Source: Diplonema japonicum
Lineage: Eukaryota > Euglenozoa > Diplonemea > Diplonemida > Diplonemidae
Direction: 5' to 3'
DNA: 64,000 nt
Assembly: GCA_964019335.1 (NCBI GenBank)
Contig: OZ025688.1
Coordinates: 372,001 to 436,000 of the forward strand
Positions 20,154 through 32,037 of the stretch are shown here, piece by piece. Within the stretch, counting starts at the first letter, position 1. Each line of letters starts with the position of its first letter. The position numbers and the translations under genes were made by a program. A model generated the notes under the pieces. The model was not told the origin of the DNA. It did not search any database and was given only the letters and a program-made list of their open reading frames with translations.

Positions 20154-22456
20154 GAAGGGGGGAAAAGAAATTGTCTTTTTCTGTTCTCAACTACGCTTTT
20201 TCGAAAAAAAGTAATGATATAAAAAAAATAAGGGAGGAAAGAAAAAAAAAAAAAAAAAAAAGAATGAAATGAAAATAGCGGGATTACTCCCCCTTAGCCT
20301 CCCTTTTTTTTTTTTAAAAAAAAAAAATAATGTTTTACCCGTGTTTTGAGCCAAGATGGGAAAATGCAAAAAAAAAAAAAAAAAAAAAAGGAAATTGCCA
20401 TGAGAAATTTGCAAATTTCCCACAGGTTCAACCAGCGCATGTGCGGGAGAAAAAAATAAAGGGAGAAAAAAAAAAAGAAGAAGAAAAAAAAAAAAAAAAC
20501 AAAGGCCAGTTATTTTTTTTTTCGCGAGAATCGTGTTCTAAGAGCTCGGGGGAAAACTAACACAAAGCCTAGTGCGCAAGCCAAAGCGCCAGAAATGTTT
20601 TTTTTTTTTTTTTTTTTTTTTACTGGGAAAAAAAAAAAAAAAAAATCCCAGGCCCCAAGTGCAATATCTATTTCTACATTCTTTTATACCTCCTGTACCG
20701 TGTTTTTTTTTTCTTTTCTTTTTTAAATACTGTAGAAAGAAAGAGAGAAGTGCCGTAAAAATGTCTCCTGAGTTTCCCTTTTTTTTTTTTTTTCTTCTTC
20801 TTCGGGACCCGGGGGATTTGTTAGTTGTCAGTCCCGTCACTTCTTTCACTTTACGGTAGCTTTAAAAAAAATCTTTTTTTTAAAAAAAAAATATATAAAA
20901 GTCGTATTTAGGAAGTTCAAAATAAAAATGTCGACGCAGAGCCCTCCAATATTACTCAAAGGGAGGGTGTGGGTGGTGTTTTTTTTTTTTTTTTATTCCC
21001 TTTCTTTGTTTTTCTTTCGGGGTGTCTCTCAATGACCTCCTTTAACTCATACAATGGTCAATAATACGGAATTTGTCATGAACTTGAGAGGGTAAATGTT
21101 AACTCCTAAATAGCCGTTCTCTGCTGGAACTTACCAGTTTATATCTTTGTAATGACAATATTGCGAATAATGGACTAAAAAGAATATATTTTTCCCTGTT
21201 GCTGAAAAATAGGGGAGGGGATCACATCCTCCTGGAAACATTTAAAAAAAAAAAAGAAAACTTTACCGCACCAAAAAAAAACAAGGCCTTTTTAGTAATG
21301 TTCTTCCTCTTCCATTGTGTGATCACTTCCCCAAGAAAGGGAAGAAGGACATACAATTTCGCGGAATTTGAGAAAGTGAGGGAACGGTCTCACGTAAAGA
21401 CCCCCTTCTTTCTCCGAGTTTTTTTTTTTTTTTTTTTTTTTTTTTGCTTCCTCCCTTCAACAAACACATAATGTCAAGAGTTTACTTTCTGTTAATTTGC
21501 TCTTTTTTTTCTCTTTTTTTTTTTCTTCGTTATAAAAAAAAAAAAAAAAAAAAAAAAACATATACGGGGGGGAAAAAAAAAATGGTTATACCGTAACTAT
21601 AACGCTCGACTCTTTCATTTCTTTTCTTTTCTTTTCTTTTCGTTTTTTTTTTTTTTAATTCTCTATATATACGAATATGATCGATCCCCCCCCCCCAGAT
21701 TTTTACCAGAGCGGGGTGTTCTTTTTTTTTCTCTTGTCTAGTTTACCCTTCCTCTTTTTTTTCACACAGCACACACACGAGTACCATACCGATTACAAGG
21801 GGGGAAAAAAAAGCAAAAAGAAAAACGGTTTTTTGACCTTAGGTTTATGCTTACAAGTATGGTAACTTACCACAGGCGATGAATATTTGAGCTCGTCCGG
21901 GGAAAAAAAAAAAAAAGGAAAAATACCCACGAATAAAAAAAGAAAAAAAAATTAAAAAAAAAAATGACCCTGCCTTTCGGTGAATACGACATAAACGTAT
22001 TCTTTGCTACACCATGTTTCTTCTTGTGGGTTCCTTTATTTTTTTCTTTCTGACGAGCTCAAGGGTATATATGCCACCATCCCCTCCCTGCCCCTTCCAA
22101 AATCCAGACAGAACAGAGCAGAGTTTTTTTTTTCTGGTGCGTTGTAAGCACTGACCAAACTAAGTAGGCCCTGTGTTTTGTTGTTCTCCTCCCCCCCCCT
22201 TCTTTTTTTACCCTGCGAAACACAGCCAGATAAAGAAAAGAGGAACTTTTTTTTTTCTCCTTCCTCTTCTTCTCTCTTCTTTCTTTTTTTTTTTCCTTCC
22301 TCCTCTTTCTTTGTCTTCTTATTCCTTCTGCGCAAATGTCAGTCTTTTTTTTTTTTTTTTCTTTTTTTTTTCTTCCCCCAATAACTGGGTTTTTTGTCCG
22401 CGTGCTGATATTTAAATCGATAATCAACAATTTTTTTTTCGTTTTTTTTTTTTTTT
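20154..22456. other. Gene-free, homopolymer-rich
   Basis: Nothing coding seen. A- and T-runs of 15-30 nt recur throughout. A moderately complex stretch at 21020-21180 contains GACCTCCTTTAACTCATACA, partly resembling the 47081 repeat. The region ends at the second two-module element. Confidence 0.55.
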
Positions 22457-23198
22457 TTTATTTCACTCTTCAGAAATTACTTCACGCACTGGGGGGCCCA
22501 TTACTTCACGCTAAATCTCATTACTTCACGGTGAAATAATGGCCTGTTTTCCGTGAAGTAATAGGGGGTTTCCGTTAAATAATATGCCTCGGTAGGCCAA
22601 TTTTTGCCTCGGTTCGGTTCCCAGTGGGGCTACTTTTTCCTCTCAGTTTGCTATTTCCCCCCAGGTTCAGCTCAATTGGCCAACTTTTGCCTCGGCTCAG
22701 TTCCAAGTTGGACTACTTTTTCCTCCCAATTTGCCCACTTTTGGCTAGGCCTTGTTCCCAGTTTCTGTGGGTAACTCTTCTGTGGGTAAGGGTAACTTAG
22801 TCAGCTTACCCAAGCACCCCAAAAGACTTCAAAATACCGAAGCAGCAGAAAAAAAGGAGCCAGCGGCCGCGCCAGGTATGGGAAGGCCTGATTAGAGATG
22901 GTGACAGTGGCAATGCCAGCGACAGCGGCAGCTCTTAGTCAACAAAAGGAGGGAAAACAACTTGTATTGTAACCTTTGTAACCCCTCTCTTGTTGTACCC
23001 CTTGTCACCCTGTTGTGCCCCTCGTGGTGAAGTAATTTCAGAGTGTCATGAAATAAAACCACTTACCTACCGCCAAGTAATGCTTTACCGACCTCTCGGT
23101 TCCGCATTTTACCATCTCGGGCCCTGCGGGCCCTCGACGGTAAAATGCGGAACCTCGAGGTAACGGTAAAGTCATTACTTGTTGGCAGTAAATAGCTA
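22457..23198 (+). mobile_element. Two-module non-autonomous element, copy 2
   Basis: Same orientation and, by eye, same sequence as the copy at 15235-15976 (constant offset 7222, no gaps): module 1 at 22457-23058 and fold-back module 2 at 23059-23198. Both copies are flanked by T-runs, so a target duplication cannot be read. Confidence 0.8.
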
Positions 23199-23940
23199 TT
23201 TTTTTTTTTTTTTTTGGGGGACCAATGTTTCCAACCTCCCTGTGGTGGTTCCTGGTAATTGTGGTTTGGAGAAACACAAGCGAAAGGGAAACTCTCGTTC
23301 TAAAGCCGTACACGTGGGGAAACCTGGACGGGTGGAGAGCCCACCCTACGCGTGGCGCCAGTTAGCATCGCCCTCAACGGAGAGTCCCTTATCCCATTAC
23401 ATCGAACAAGGAGGTGGCTTCACCAGGTCAGGCAAGTAGCCTCCCCGCGGCATCGTGCCCCTCCCACAACTCTCCAGTTGGTGTTTAATTGCTTCTGTGG
23501 CCCCTCTCCCTATTTCAATTTCCAAGCTTTCTTTACCTCTCCACTTTTACTTTCTACGGGACCACAGGGGACTTGGGAGGCTTCGGGGCGAAGTTTCACA
23601 AGGGTGGCCGCTGTGTCACATACTGCATGGCACCACTAAAATCGAGACAACTTTTTTTTACATTATAATTTGAAGCACCACACTAGTTCCCCCCCCCCCC
23701 CCCCCCCCCAAATAGCATGCACCTGTCGCCAATTTCCCTTTTTCCGTTCCCCTTTCTTTCTTCATTGTCAAGAAGGAGGAAACGTCCGCCATCCCAGTTT
23801 TTGCCCACCAACCACTACAATTTGTAATAAAGAAAAACATTACCTATTCAAGAGGCTTCTTCAAGAAATAAAAAAATAAAAAATAAAATAAAAATAAAAA
23901 ATTCCTGTTCTGATCCTATATTTTTTTTTGTTTCGGTTTC
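23199..23940. other. Unassigned complex sequence next to element copy 2
   Basis: 23216-23640 is unusually free of homopolymers and GC-balanced. A frame is open from about 23179 to 23439, but the peptide has no recognisable family and the + strand has other equally open frames. It could be part of a larger element or an old gene. A C-run and AT-rich sequence follow. Confidence 0.4.
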
Positions 23941-23964
23941 TTGTTTCTTCTTCTTTTTTTTTTT

Positions 23965-24237
23965 TTTGAGAGAGCCAACGCAGTGTGCAGAACGAGACGG
24001 ATAAGACGCCCCTTCCCTGCGGACGGGGCAAAGAGGGTCAAGTCGCTCACAGCGATCGGAGGCAAGGCTGCAATAGGCTTTAACAGGAGACCGATCTTCG
24101 CATCAAGACAGACAGCGCAAAAGCTACAGGAGTTGAAAGGGACATACAAGAAAGAACGCGTGTCGAAACTACGAAAAGCTTTAAAGGCGACAATAGGAAC
24201 GAAGGCTATGCTCCAGAAGGGGAGCATTAAGAGATAG
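23965..24237 (+). pseudogene. Basic-protein relic, weakly related to the 39.7 kb element protein
   Basis: The open stretch translates to a very basic ~90-residue peptide including FPADGAKRVKSLTAIGG and FNRRPIFASRQTAQKLQEL. These align by eye with FPANAKTRVHTLRHLGG and YDRRPLFSSSQTAPYLARL at 39.7 kb. No start codon behind a leader is evident, and a T-run precedes it (TTTTTTGAGAG could be an acceptor). It is probably a fragment of a mobile-element ORF, although a small live gene cannot be excluded. Confidence 0.45.
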
Positions 24238-24305
24238 GAACTCACACCACAAGAGGCTGTCCTCGAGTGGGATTGTCTTTTACTATGAGTTTTTTTTATA
24301 TATAT

Positions 24306-25303
24306 ATATGAGCTCGTCCGGACGAAAATGTCAACACTTTTTTGGGTACCTCCGAAAATTTCTTGTTTTGATTATTTGAGCAAAAAAAGGGCAGCATGCA
24401 ACCATAGGAAGATGACATACATGGTGTACGTGACGCCGTTCTTTCAATTGCGATTCTTGTTTTGCCATGAGGGTGGCAGGCTTTGCAACCGGCTGCCCCC
24501 GGGAAGCGAAAAACAGAGGTCAGAAAAACGACGAAAAATGTTTAAAATGCAGTTTAAAAGCTTGAAATGCAGCACCTAGGGTGCATAAAAGTGGTGAACA
24601 CACACCTTTGTGACCCCTGGGTACAACCCAGGGTCGGGTTACTGTTAAAAGTACTTAGCGAAAAATATATGGCGTTGCATAGCCCCCCAAAAACCGGGTT
24701 TTTTAGCCCTATTTTTTGCTTTTTCGAGGGGTTCCTAAGGGAATTGGCCTAAAAGGCCCATTTTCCTGAAAACCCAATTCTTAACACTTGTCTGCTCAAC
24801 ATCGGTATCTTTGGGCCATACATGCATTCTCTACCCATCTGCTGAGGCTTGTCATTTTTTTTCTTACTTTAAAGGGCCCTTAAGGGATTTTAGCCTAAAA
24901 TAGGCCAAAATGGCAGTATTTTCCTGGGGTGGCCCCATTTTAATGGTGATAAAGAGCCCAAACCACCCAAAATGACCCCTTAAGTTTCACAGATTTCCCA
25001 TCTGCGTCCATTTCTTCTCGCTTTTCATTGAAGAAAGCAAAAAAAGGAATATGGAGCCTGGGTCATTTACAATTTCCGGATGCCAAAAACTAAAAAAAAA
25101 CCATTCTAAAAAGCATGTTTTTGCACGCGCGTTTTAAAAATGAAACAAACGGCGCGCATTGTGACCTATATGGTGAACACGCTTAGACCGCAATTCTGCA
25201 CACAAAGTGGTGTCGGACTACTTTTGTACTTAGAAATTTTCCGGGGATTTTCCGTTGCAAAAGAGGGTCATTTGTTGACATTTTTTTCCGGACGAGCTCA
25301 TAT
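24306..25303 (+). mobile_element. piggyBac-type non-autonomous element 1
   Basis: About 1 kb bounded by inverted repeats ATATGAGCTCGTCCGG and its complement, continuing inward as ...AAAATGTCAACA on both sides. The sequence matches the two ends of the larger element at 29136-31516 in inverted orientation, and the element at 42757-43660 in the same orientation. There is no transposase. TATA flanks both ends; no TTAA target duplication is visible. Confidence 0.8.
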
Positions 25304-25604
25304 ATTTCTTTTTATACTTGTTATTTTTTATTTTACTGTCTCACATGAACCCCTTCCCTCCACCCTGCTTAAGAAGTATTTCTTTTTCTTCTTCTTTTTT
25401 TGTATCCCCGGGTCGGGGACATGTGTGATTAAGTTTCCCCCCCCCTTTTTTTTTCCTTCTGTTCTCTAAAAGGTTTCCCGTATTTTTATCCGTGATTATA
25501 CGGAAAATTTGGGAGGGGGGGGAGAGAAATCCGTCCCCCTTCCCCTGCGCACTGAAATTTTTTTTTGAGCTTTTTTTTTTCGATCAAGAGATAGATTGTG
25601 ACTC

Positions 25605-25648
25605 TTCAGGCGTCCTGCCACATACCGCAGGTACCCTTAAATGTCTCT
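25605..25648 (+). repeat. 44-bp perfect repeat, copy 2 of 3
   Basis: Identical to 16553-16596 over 44 nt; left flank CGATCAAGAGATAGATTG is unrelated to the other copies, right flank is again T-rich. Confidence 0.85.
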
Positions 25649-25657
25649 TTTTTTATT

Positions 25658-25842
25658 TTTCACCGATTGCTCGAGTCCACAAAGTTTAGGAAGGGTCACA
25701 AAACTACTTCCGAGTTAGCTCGGCGATTTGATTTTGATCTTTGGTTTACAGTACAAAGTACAGAATTTAGTCTCAAGGTAGAGGAAACCTATTTAATATG
25801 CCCATCTACTTGTCTTTTTGACGATTCGTGTGAAATGCCTTT
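25658..25842 (+). pseudogene. Unidentified coding-like fragment
   Basis: About 60 codons are open and compositionally protein-like (FHRLLESTKFRKGHKTTSEL; ARRFDFDLWFTVQSTEF), bounded by a T-tract upstream and a C-run downstream. No start codon and no family recognised. It may be a decayed gene or an exon. Confidence 0.3.
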
Positions 25843-26611
25843 TCCCCCCCCCCCCCCTCCCCCTTTATTAATTGATGAAATTAAGGGGTGTATATTTTCC
25901 CTCTTATCACATATTTCATCTGCTTTTATAAGTTGTTTAATGCCTTTTTTTTTGTCTTCCTTTTTTTAAAAAAAAAAGATTTTTTTTTTTTTTTAAGAGG
26001 GCAGTAGTATCTAGGGGCGGGAAGAAAAAGAAAAAAAAAAAAAAAAAAAACTGCAGCACGCAGCGTTATCACTGATTTTAGACCTGAACCCTCTTTTTTT
26101 TTTTTTTTTTTTTGATCTATTATTGTTGTGACAAAGGGTCCAGGGCAGCCTGACACTCCTGCCCGAAAAAAGTCACAAAAGAAAGAAGAAGAAAAAAAAG
26201 AAAAGAAATTGGCCAATATTGGGTTTTTTTGTCACTGATAATCTCGGGGCGGACATTGGTTTTTTATTATTATTTTTTTTTTCTTTTTTTTTTTCTCTAA
26301 CTTTTTTTTTTCTTTTCTTTTTTTTTTTTTTTTTTTTTTTTGTTCTTCTTCCTTCTCTCGGGTTTGCTTAAGTTGTTTTCCTGTATCATACAAAAAGGCT
26401 TGCATGTCATTCAGAAAAAGGGGGGTTTCTATGTGTGGTGTGAACTTTAAATTTCTTTTTTTGTTCTTCTTTTTTTTTCTGTTCCCCACAAACCGAACGC
26501 ATTCAAACCACGCCTGCAAAGAAGGTGAACGTGAATTTTATTTGGGTTTGCTGACGTGCATTTTTTTTTTTTTTTTCCGTTCTTTCTCGGGTCATTGCTG
26601 ATACTAACGAG

Positions 26612-26640
26612 GAAATATAAAGAAGTACATCAGATGTTCG
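26612..26640 (+). repeat. Fragment of the 1854 repeat family
   Basis: GAAATATAAAGAAGTACATC followed by AGATGTTCG matches the AT-rich end of the repeats at 1854 and 31766. Confidence 0.5.
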
Positions 26641-27238
26641 TTCTTATCATAATGAATTCCCCCCCCCCCCCCCCCCCACAATATTTTTGCGACTCCATCA
26701 CCTTTCTATCATTTATACTAGTGGCTAAGAAACAGGGCTTTTTCTTCTATTTCACGGTTCCCGCGTGGAATGGGCCTGCTCAATGCTAGGAGAGCAGAGG
26801 GAGGGAAAAGGTAAGCGATAACGTGGCTTTCTTTTTTTTTTTTTTTTTTTTTTTTAGAGTCTCTTTTTTATAAAAAAAAAAAATAAACCCCTCAGATCCG
26901 TTAAGTGACCCGGTCTTTGTGGTTTCCCTCTGTGTGGGCCCCCAGGGGCCACACAAGGGGAAATCAAAAAAAGAATTTTGCTGAAATCTTTTTCTAGACA
27001 TCCATAAATCGCACATTGGGCCCGGGAGGCAAATAAAATCCATTCCAGCTCCCTGAAAAAGCAATAGGAAAAGATTTTGTCGGCCCGTCATTTTTGCGAT
27101 TTCTGCAGACACTTTACGGATCCGAGGGCAAAAATAAATTTAAAAAAAAATATATAAATAAAAACTGTAAAACGAAAAGACTTTTTTTTTTTTTTTTTTT
27201 GTCACTCCGGCATTTTTCTCCACCGACATTTTTTTCAG

Positions 27239-27530
27239 CTAAAAACTTATGGGGAGAACAGTGTCTTCAAGAAGGGGTCTGTTGTATGGCAGTTAAGGTC
27301 ATCAACCATCCGGGATGAGGTCATCGGGCTCAAGACCCCGGGCATCAATTGTGTCCTTACAGAAAGGGAGGTCACTGTCCACGCCAAGTATTTGGGGGAA
27401 ACCGTAAGGCTCTTGTCCAGATGGCACAGGGGCACGGGGAGAAATGCAGGTTACTTGCTCAAGGTACTTTTTGCTTCATCGGAGGACAAAGTGAGGAAGA
27501 GTTGGAGTTTGAAGAAAGTTAATGTCTTCC
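27239..27530 (+). pseudogene. Unidentified coding-like fragment
   Basis: Behind TTTTTTTCAG a frame is open for ~97 codons of protein-like sequence (LKTYGENSVFKKGSVVWQLR; GINCVLTEREVTVHAKYLGE). TTGCTCAAG followed by GTACTTTTT at 27457 could be a splice donor. No Met start and no recognisable family. Either an exon of an unrecognised gene or a relic. Confidence 0.35.
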
Positions 27531-28441
27531 CCCCCCTCTCTCCCAAGCCGAAAATGCCGGTGGAGGAAAATATCCTGGGCTTTTTTTTTTTTTTTTTTTT
27601 TTTTTCGCTTCCGGGAGATTTGTCAACTCCGCGGCAAATTTCTCCTCCGGAATGTTGATGCTTTACAGTAAATAAGAAAACTGTCACCAAGAACGAAATC
27701 TTTTTGGCTGAATGTAATCTTTTTCCCCCCCCCCTTCTATATACGCTCGATTTTGCTGGTGTTGGCGAGAATAACACAAAACAAGAAAAGAAATTGAGAC
27801 AGGTGAAGTATAAGCAGCAAAAGAAGTCTGAGACAAGCGACTGTGAAATAAATCAAGGGTGGGGGGGTGGCAATTGCCGACAAAGAAGAAAAAAAAAAAG
27901 AAAGAAAAAAAAAAGTGTGGCATGCCCTCCACAACAGAGAGGACTTGCCTTCCCATCCCGGACCTTGCATTATGTTTTAGGACAGGTGATTTTTTTTTTT
28001 TTTTTTTGGTAGTAGTTTTGGCCCATTCTTCGCGCTAAATCCGTTTCCGTGAAGTAATAAGGGCGTGTGCAAAGTATGCTTAGTTGCCTTCCAAACAGGC
28101 AAACTCTCCCCCCCCACCACCCACCCACCCCTGGGGTGGTCCCTTGTTTCTTGATTTTTTTTTTTTTTTTTTTTCGTTTGTAACCTTGTTATCTTTCCTT
28201 CCCTCTCCTTTCTGTTCTCTTTTTTTTTTTTTTTTTTTTAATCCAAAATCAAAGGTAAAGCAATTTATCTCACACCCTTCCCTCCCCCCCCTGATTTTCA
28301 CTAAAAATGAAACTTCATAAAGGTTTGGGCTCGGGTACTGCCACCTAAACCCTAATATTTGCGCTCCAATCTCATCATCAATATCTCTAAAGCCTGTCAA
28401 GTCTTAAATTGCTCTATGGGGCTTTTGAGGGAAATTTGTGA

Positions 28442-28612
28442 GAAATAACATTTTCGCCGATTTGTGCTCTGTACTCCCAACGGGACTTGGAGACATTAGG
28501 CGGCATCCCTTTCTTTGATCCTTTTGCAGTGTGAGTGATAATGACTTGACCTCTTATATTGTCACCTCCTTGTATTTGGTTGACCGCCTATCGAATCAGC
28601 AAAGGCTTGAAA
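28442..28612 (+). pseudogene. Coding-like fragment, faintly cyclin-like
   Basis: Two adjacent frames read FSPICALYSQRDLETLGG...PFFDPFAV* and then SDNDLTSYIVTSLYLVDRLS, joined by a one-frame shift at about 28529. The second part resembles the Y-I-x-x-x-L-Y-(L/I)-x-D/x-R-L helix of PHO80-type cyclins, but the match is too short to assign. Interpreted as a frame-shifted relic. Confidence 0.3.
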
Positions 28613-29135
28613 AAAAAAAAGAAAAAAAAAAAAAAATAGAAATGGTTGTTCTTTTTTTTTTTTCACCTCATTCGTGTGGTTTTTGTAAAAAAGAGAAATC
28701 TGTAAAACTGCTAATGAAAACGAAGGCTTTTCACCTGAAATAATATAAAAAAAAAAATGAAAGGTTACCAGATGCACGCAAGTGCCAAACTCCCTCCCCC
28801 ACCCCACCCCACCCCCCTACCCGATTCAAAAAAGTAAAAAGGATTTTCCGTTTGGTTCAGGGGGAGGTTGAACTTAAGTATTTCTTTAAAAAAGGAGAAA
28901 AATATTAGGACCTCTTTTTCTTTTTTCTTTCTTTCTTTTCTTCTTTTCTCCCTCTCTTTGACATCGTAAATAATATCGTTTTGTTTTTGTTTTTGTTTTC
29001 CTTTATTATTATTTAGTTGAGTTTAAAAAAAAAAAAAGAGTCGGTTGATTGTTGGTTGTGCACAACCGGGGTTAACCTGTAGATTAGCCCAACAGTGCTA
29101 CCACTACTCTTTTTAGCACTAACAATTCATTATCA

Positions 29136-31516
29136 ATATGAGCTCGTCCGGAAAAAAATGTCAACAAATGACCCTCCTATGCGGCGTAAAACCCCCGTTA
29201 AATTTCTAAGTAAAAAAGTAGTCCGACACCACTTTGTGTGCAGAAATGCAGTCTAAGCTTGAACACCATATAGGTCAAAATGCTCGCCGTTTGTTTTATT
29301 TTTAAAACGCACGTGCAAAAACATGTTTTTTAGAATGGTTTTTGGCAAACGATTCAATTTGGAAGTTGCAAATAACCCAGACTCCATTTTTTATTTTCGT
29401 TTTTCCGTGGAAAGCGACAGGAGGAATAGACGCAGATTGAATATCTGTGAAACCCTTGGGGTCATTTTGGGTGGGCTGGACTCTAAATCGCTATTAAAAT
29501 GGGGTGTGGAGAACTTACCCTTAAAGTGCCATTTTGGCCTATTTAAGGCTAAAATCCCTTTAAAACCCCTTAAAAAAGCAAAATTTTCACTTTTAAAGTA
29601 TTATGAGTGCAAAAGAAAAGGAAACCCCTCAGCAGATGGGTAGAAATGAATGAAAGTTTGACCCCAAAGATACCAATGTCAAAGCTCTGCATGAGCAGGC
29701 AAGTGTTAAGAATTGGGTTTTCTGAAAAAAGCCAAGGAACCCCTTGAAAAAGCCAAAAATAGGGTGTAAAAAACCGGATGCACCCAGAAAGAGGCCGGAA
29801 GAGGACATTATGAGTGATGGTAGCACTGATTGCTCATCCCTATTATGCAATTTTGATACGAACAGATTCGACCGATTCCGAGTCACTGCAGGGTGATTGG
29901 ACGGCAAAGCCGGAGCGGTTGGAAGGCATCCGGTTTCGTGAAGATCGGAATCCCAAATGCTCGTCCCAAACGTTGTTTGGGTCATAACTTCGAACAATGT
30001 GGCAAATGCGGCTAAAAAAGGTGTTTCCCTGGATCTCGATGCTGCTTCTCTGCATACCTTCCTAGGTGCCCTTTTGTCGATGGACTTGGATATCAAGCCA
30101 GATTATTCTGACTACTGGCGCACTGGCTCCACGCCTCTCAACCACACCCCCTGGGTACGCCACCGTCATGTCAAGAGACCGCTTTTTGACTATTCTGGAC
30201 TTCTACCTATCGCAAGGCCTCCCGGAGATCACGGATGCCCCAAAGAAGCGAGTCCGCAAGCCCAAGGACGCGCACCCTGTGGGGACACCCAGTTCCACCA
30301 GCACATGAGCATCCTTTGCACCACAACGTGGCATGCCATCAAGCCTGTGCGCTTTCTGTCAACGTTGGATGTTCTGGGGAAGTCAAATTTGGCGTGTCGG
30401 CCAAAAGAGAATGAAAGCCGGAGGCCCTCCAGAAAGGACATCCCGCTCCCCACCAAGTGCATATTTACAACACCGCAATGGGCGGAACCGACGCTGGGTG
30501 ACGCTGTGACAAAACGCCATAAACGCACCCTTGTGACTTCGAAGTGGCCCCTGAAAGTATTTTCGTACTTGTTAGATAAATCTCTGGCAAATGCCCGGCT
30601 TGTTTGGAAAGAAGCCTTGCCCCCCAACACCCTGAGTACGAACGACAGTGGATTCATGCCTTTCAAAGAGGCAGTCATCGAAGGGCTACTAGGGAGGCTG
30701 CCCAAACAACAGCTAAAGTCAACTACAGAGCAGGCTGCCCCAATACCATGCCCCGAAACACAGAACGAGTGCCCTGAGGCCCCAATGCGACGCGACAGCA
30801 CCTTCTGGGACCATTTCCCCGAAAAAGTAGCGCAACGTGCGGTGCAAGCATTGCAAGTCGAAAAGACCCCTATTTCAGTGTTCAGCCTGCTTGGTACAAC
30901 TTTGCGTGACTCCGTGCTTCAAAGACTATCACCTTGCCGGGGATACCCCCCAGAAACCCCTCTCGGGGTCAAAAAAGAAGTCCCACAGCCCTAGGGCACG
31001 TACGAACCGCGTCAAGAAGGCCTTAAATAGCTTTTTATAGAATTTTACAGTCGATTTTTTTTTGACTTGTTTTTTGTACCCCCTCTCGAGCACTTCAGGA
31101 ACGATATTTTTGACAATGTTGTGGGGGTGGGCCCTGCTGTGGGCACCCACTCTCTAGAATTGGGACATGGAGGCATTTCCGGGGGCATGTAGCCCCGGCG
31201 TTGCGCTAGAATAGTTTTTTTTGAAGTTTTGAAAATTTACCCCCTGGTGGGCAAAAATGGTCCGTTGGTAGATGGTTAAACATTTTTCGCCGGTTTTCTG
31301 ACCTCTATTTTTCGCTTCCCGGGGGCAGCCGGTTGCAAAGCCTGCCACCCTCATGGCAAAACAAGCATCGCAATTGAAAGAACGGCGTCACGTACACCAT
31401 ATATGTCATCTTCCTATGGTTGCATGCTGCCTTTTTTTTTGTGCAAATAATCAAAACAAGAAATTTTCGAAGGTACCCAAAAAAGTGTTGACATTTTCGT
31501 CCGGACGAGCTCATAT
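29136..31516 (+). mobile_element. piggyBac-type element 2 with decayed transposase
   Basis: 2381 bp between ATATGAGCTCGTCCGG and its complement. Its left ~500 bp is the inverted right end of elements 1 and 3, and its right ~350 bp the inverted left end, so it is the longest member and lies in the opposite orientation. It holds transposase remnants at 29895-31040. Flanks are TATCA and ATTG; a TTAA duplication typical of piggyBac is absent. Confidence 0.82.
29895..31040 (+). pseudogene. piggyBac-family transposase (DDE_Tnp_1_7) pseudogene
   Basis: Recognisable blocks in family order: WTAKPERLEGIRFRED; ITSNNVANAAKKG (the T-N-x-x-A block); LHTFLGALLSMDLDIKPDYS then DYWRTG (DYW); MSRDRFLTILDFYL in another frame; TWHAIKPVRFLST (W-x-x-x-x-V-x-x-LST); KWPLKVFSYLLDKSLANA; and, shifted again from 30837, a cysteine-rich C-terminus CKHCKSKRPLFQCSACLVQL with CVTPCFKDYH. 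At least three frame changes separate these blocks. The segment between RDRF and the TWH block, which should carry the first two catalytic aspartates, is missing. It cannot encode an active enzyme. Confidence 0.85.
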
Positions 31517-31765
31517 ATTGTTTTTCTTGTTCATATGCAAAAAGAATGTGAAGATGAGTTAAAGGAGGCCGTTGGTGGTGCCCTGCACAAAAAAACTGTC
31601 TGCTTAATTACAAGGGCGTACCGCGGCCGAGGTGTAGCTTCTTCTGCGTTCCGCGTCGTGTCCTTAATGCGTGCGGTGTGCAACTCAACCCCAGCCGGGG
31701 CGACCCGGGTAACCAAGATTCTGCGCTCGTGCAGTTTGCTGCCTGTTCGTCACCCTGAGCATCTG

Positions 31766-31853
31766 CGTTACGTTCTCCCACTCGGGCGCTACCGGTGATG
31801 ACCGAACGTAGAGGTCAACAGCGAACAACACATCTGATGTACTTCTTATATTT
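31766..31853 (+). repeat. Dispersed repeat, copy 2 of 4
   Basis: Reverse-complement match of 1854-1945, sharing CTCGGGCGCTACCGGTGATG and GGTCAACAGCGAACAACACA. It overlaps the end of an 87-codon open frame (31535-31798), so part of that frame is repeat-derived. Confidence 0.65.
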
Positions 31854-31929
31854 ACATGTTATCCCCACCACCTTTAAAAAAAAGTCCCCCTTTTTTTTTT
31901 TCCGGTCGGAATAAAATCGGTATAAATAC

Positions 31930-32037
31930 TAGCTATTTACTGCCAAACAAGTAGTGACCCTGCTGTTTCCTCTGCGGTGCGTTTTGGCCATTTCTTGGCG
32001 GTAGGTAAGTAGTTTTTATTTCACGGTTCACTCTCCG
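31930..32037 (-). repeat. Diverged fold-back module of the two-module family
   Basis: TAGCTATTTACTGCC at the left and CTTGGCGGTAGGTAAGTAGT then TTTTATTTCAC at the right reproduce the outer arms of module 2 and the start of module 1 in reverse orientation. The central hairpin has been replaced or mutated. Confidence 0.6.

Larger units (their letters stand above)
25304..29135. other. Gene-poor region with three coding relics
   Basis: Homopolymer tracts dominate. Islands with balanced codon-like sequence occur at 25658-25842, 27239-27530 and 28442-28612 (listed separately). A short fragment at 28012-28066 (GGCCCATTCTTCGCGCTAAA; CCGTGAAGTAATAAGGG) derives from the two-module element. Confidence 0.55.

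Noticed and set aside
23216-23640. tRNA or rRNA fragment in a homopolymer-free stretch
   Set aside because: No B-box-like GGTTCGA, no cloverleaf and no rRNA segment recognised.
26786-27112. 108-codon minus-strand frame
   Set aside because: Half is homopolymer translation (F/K runs), no family or leader; not supported against the one-strand gene order.
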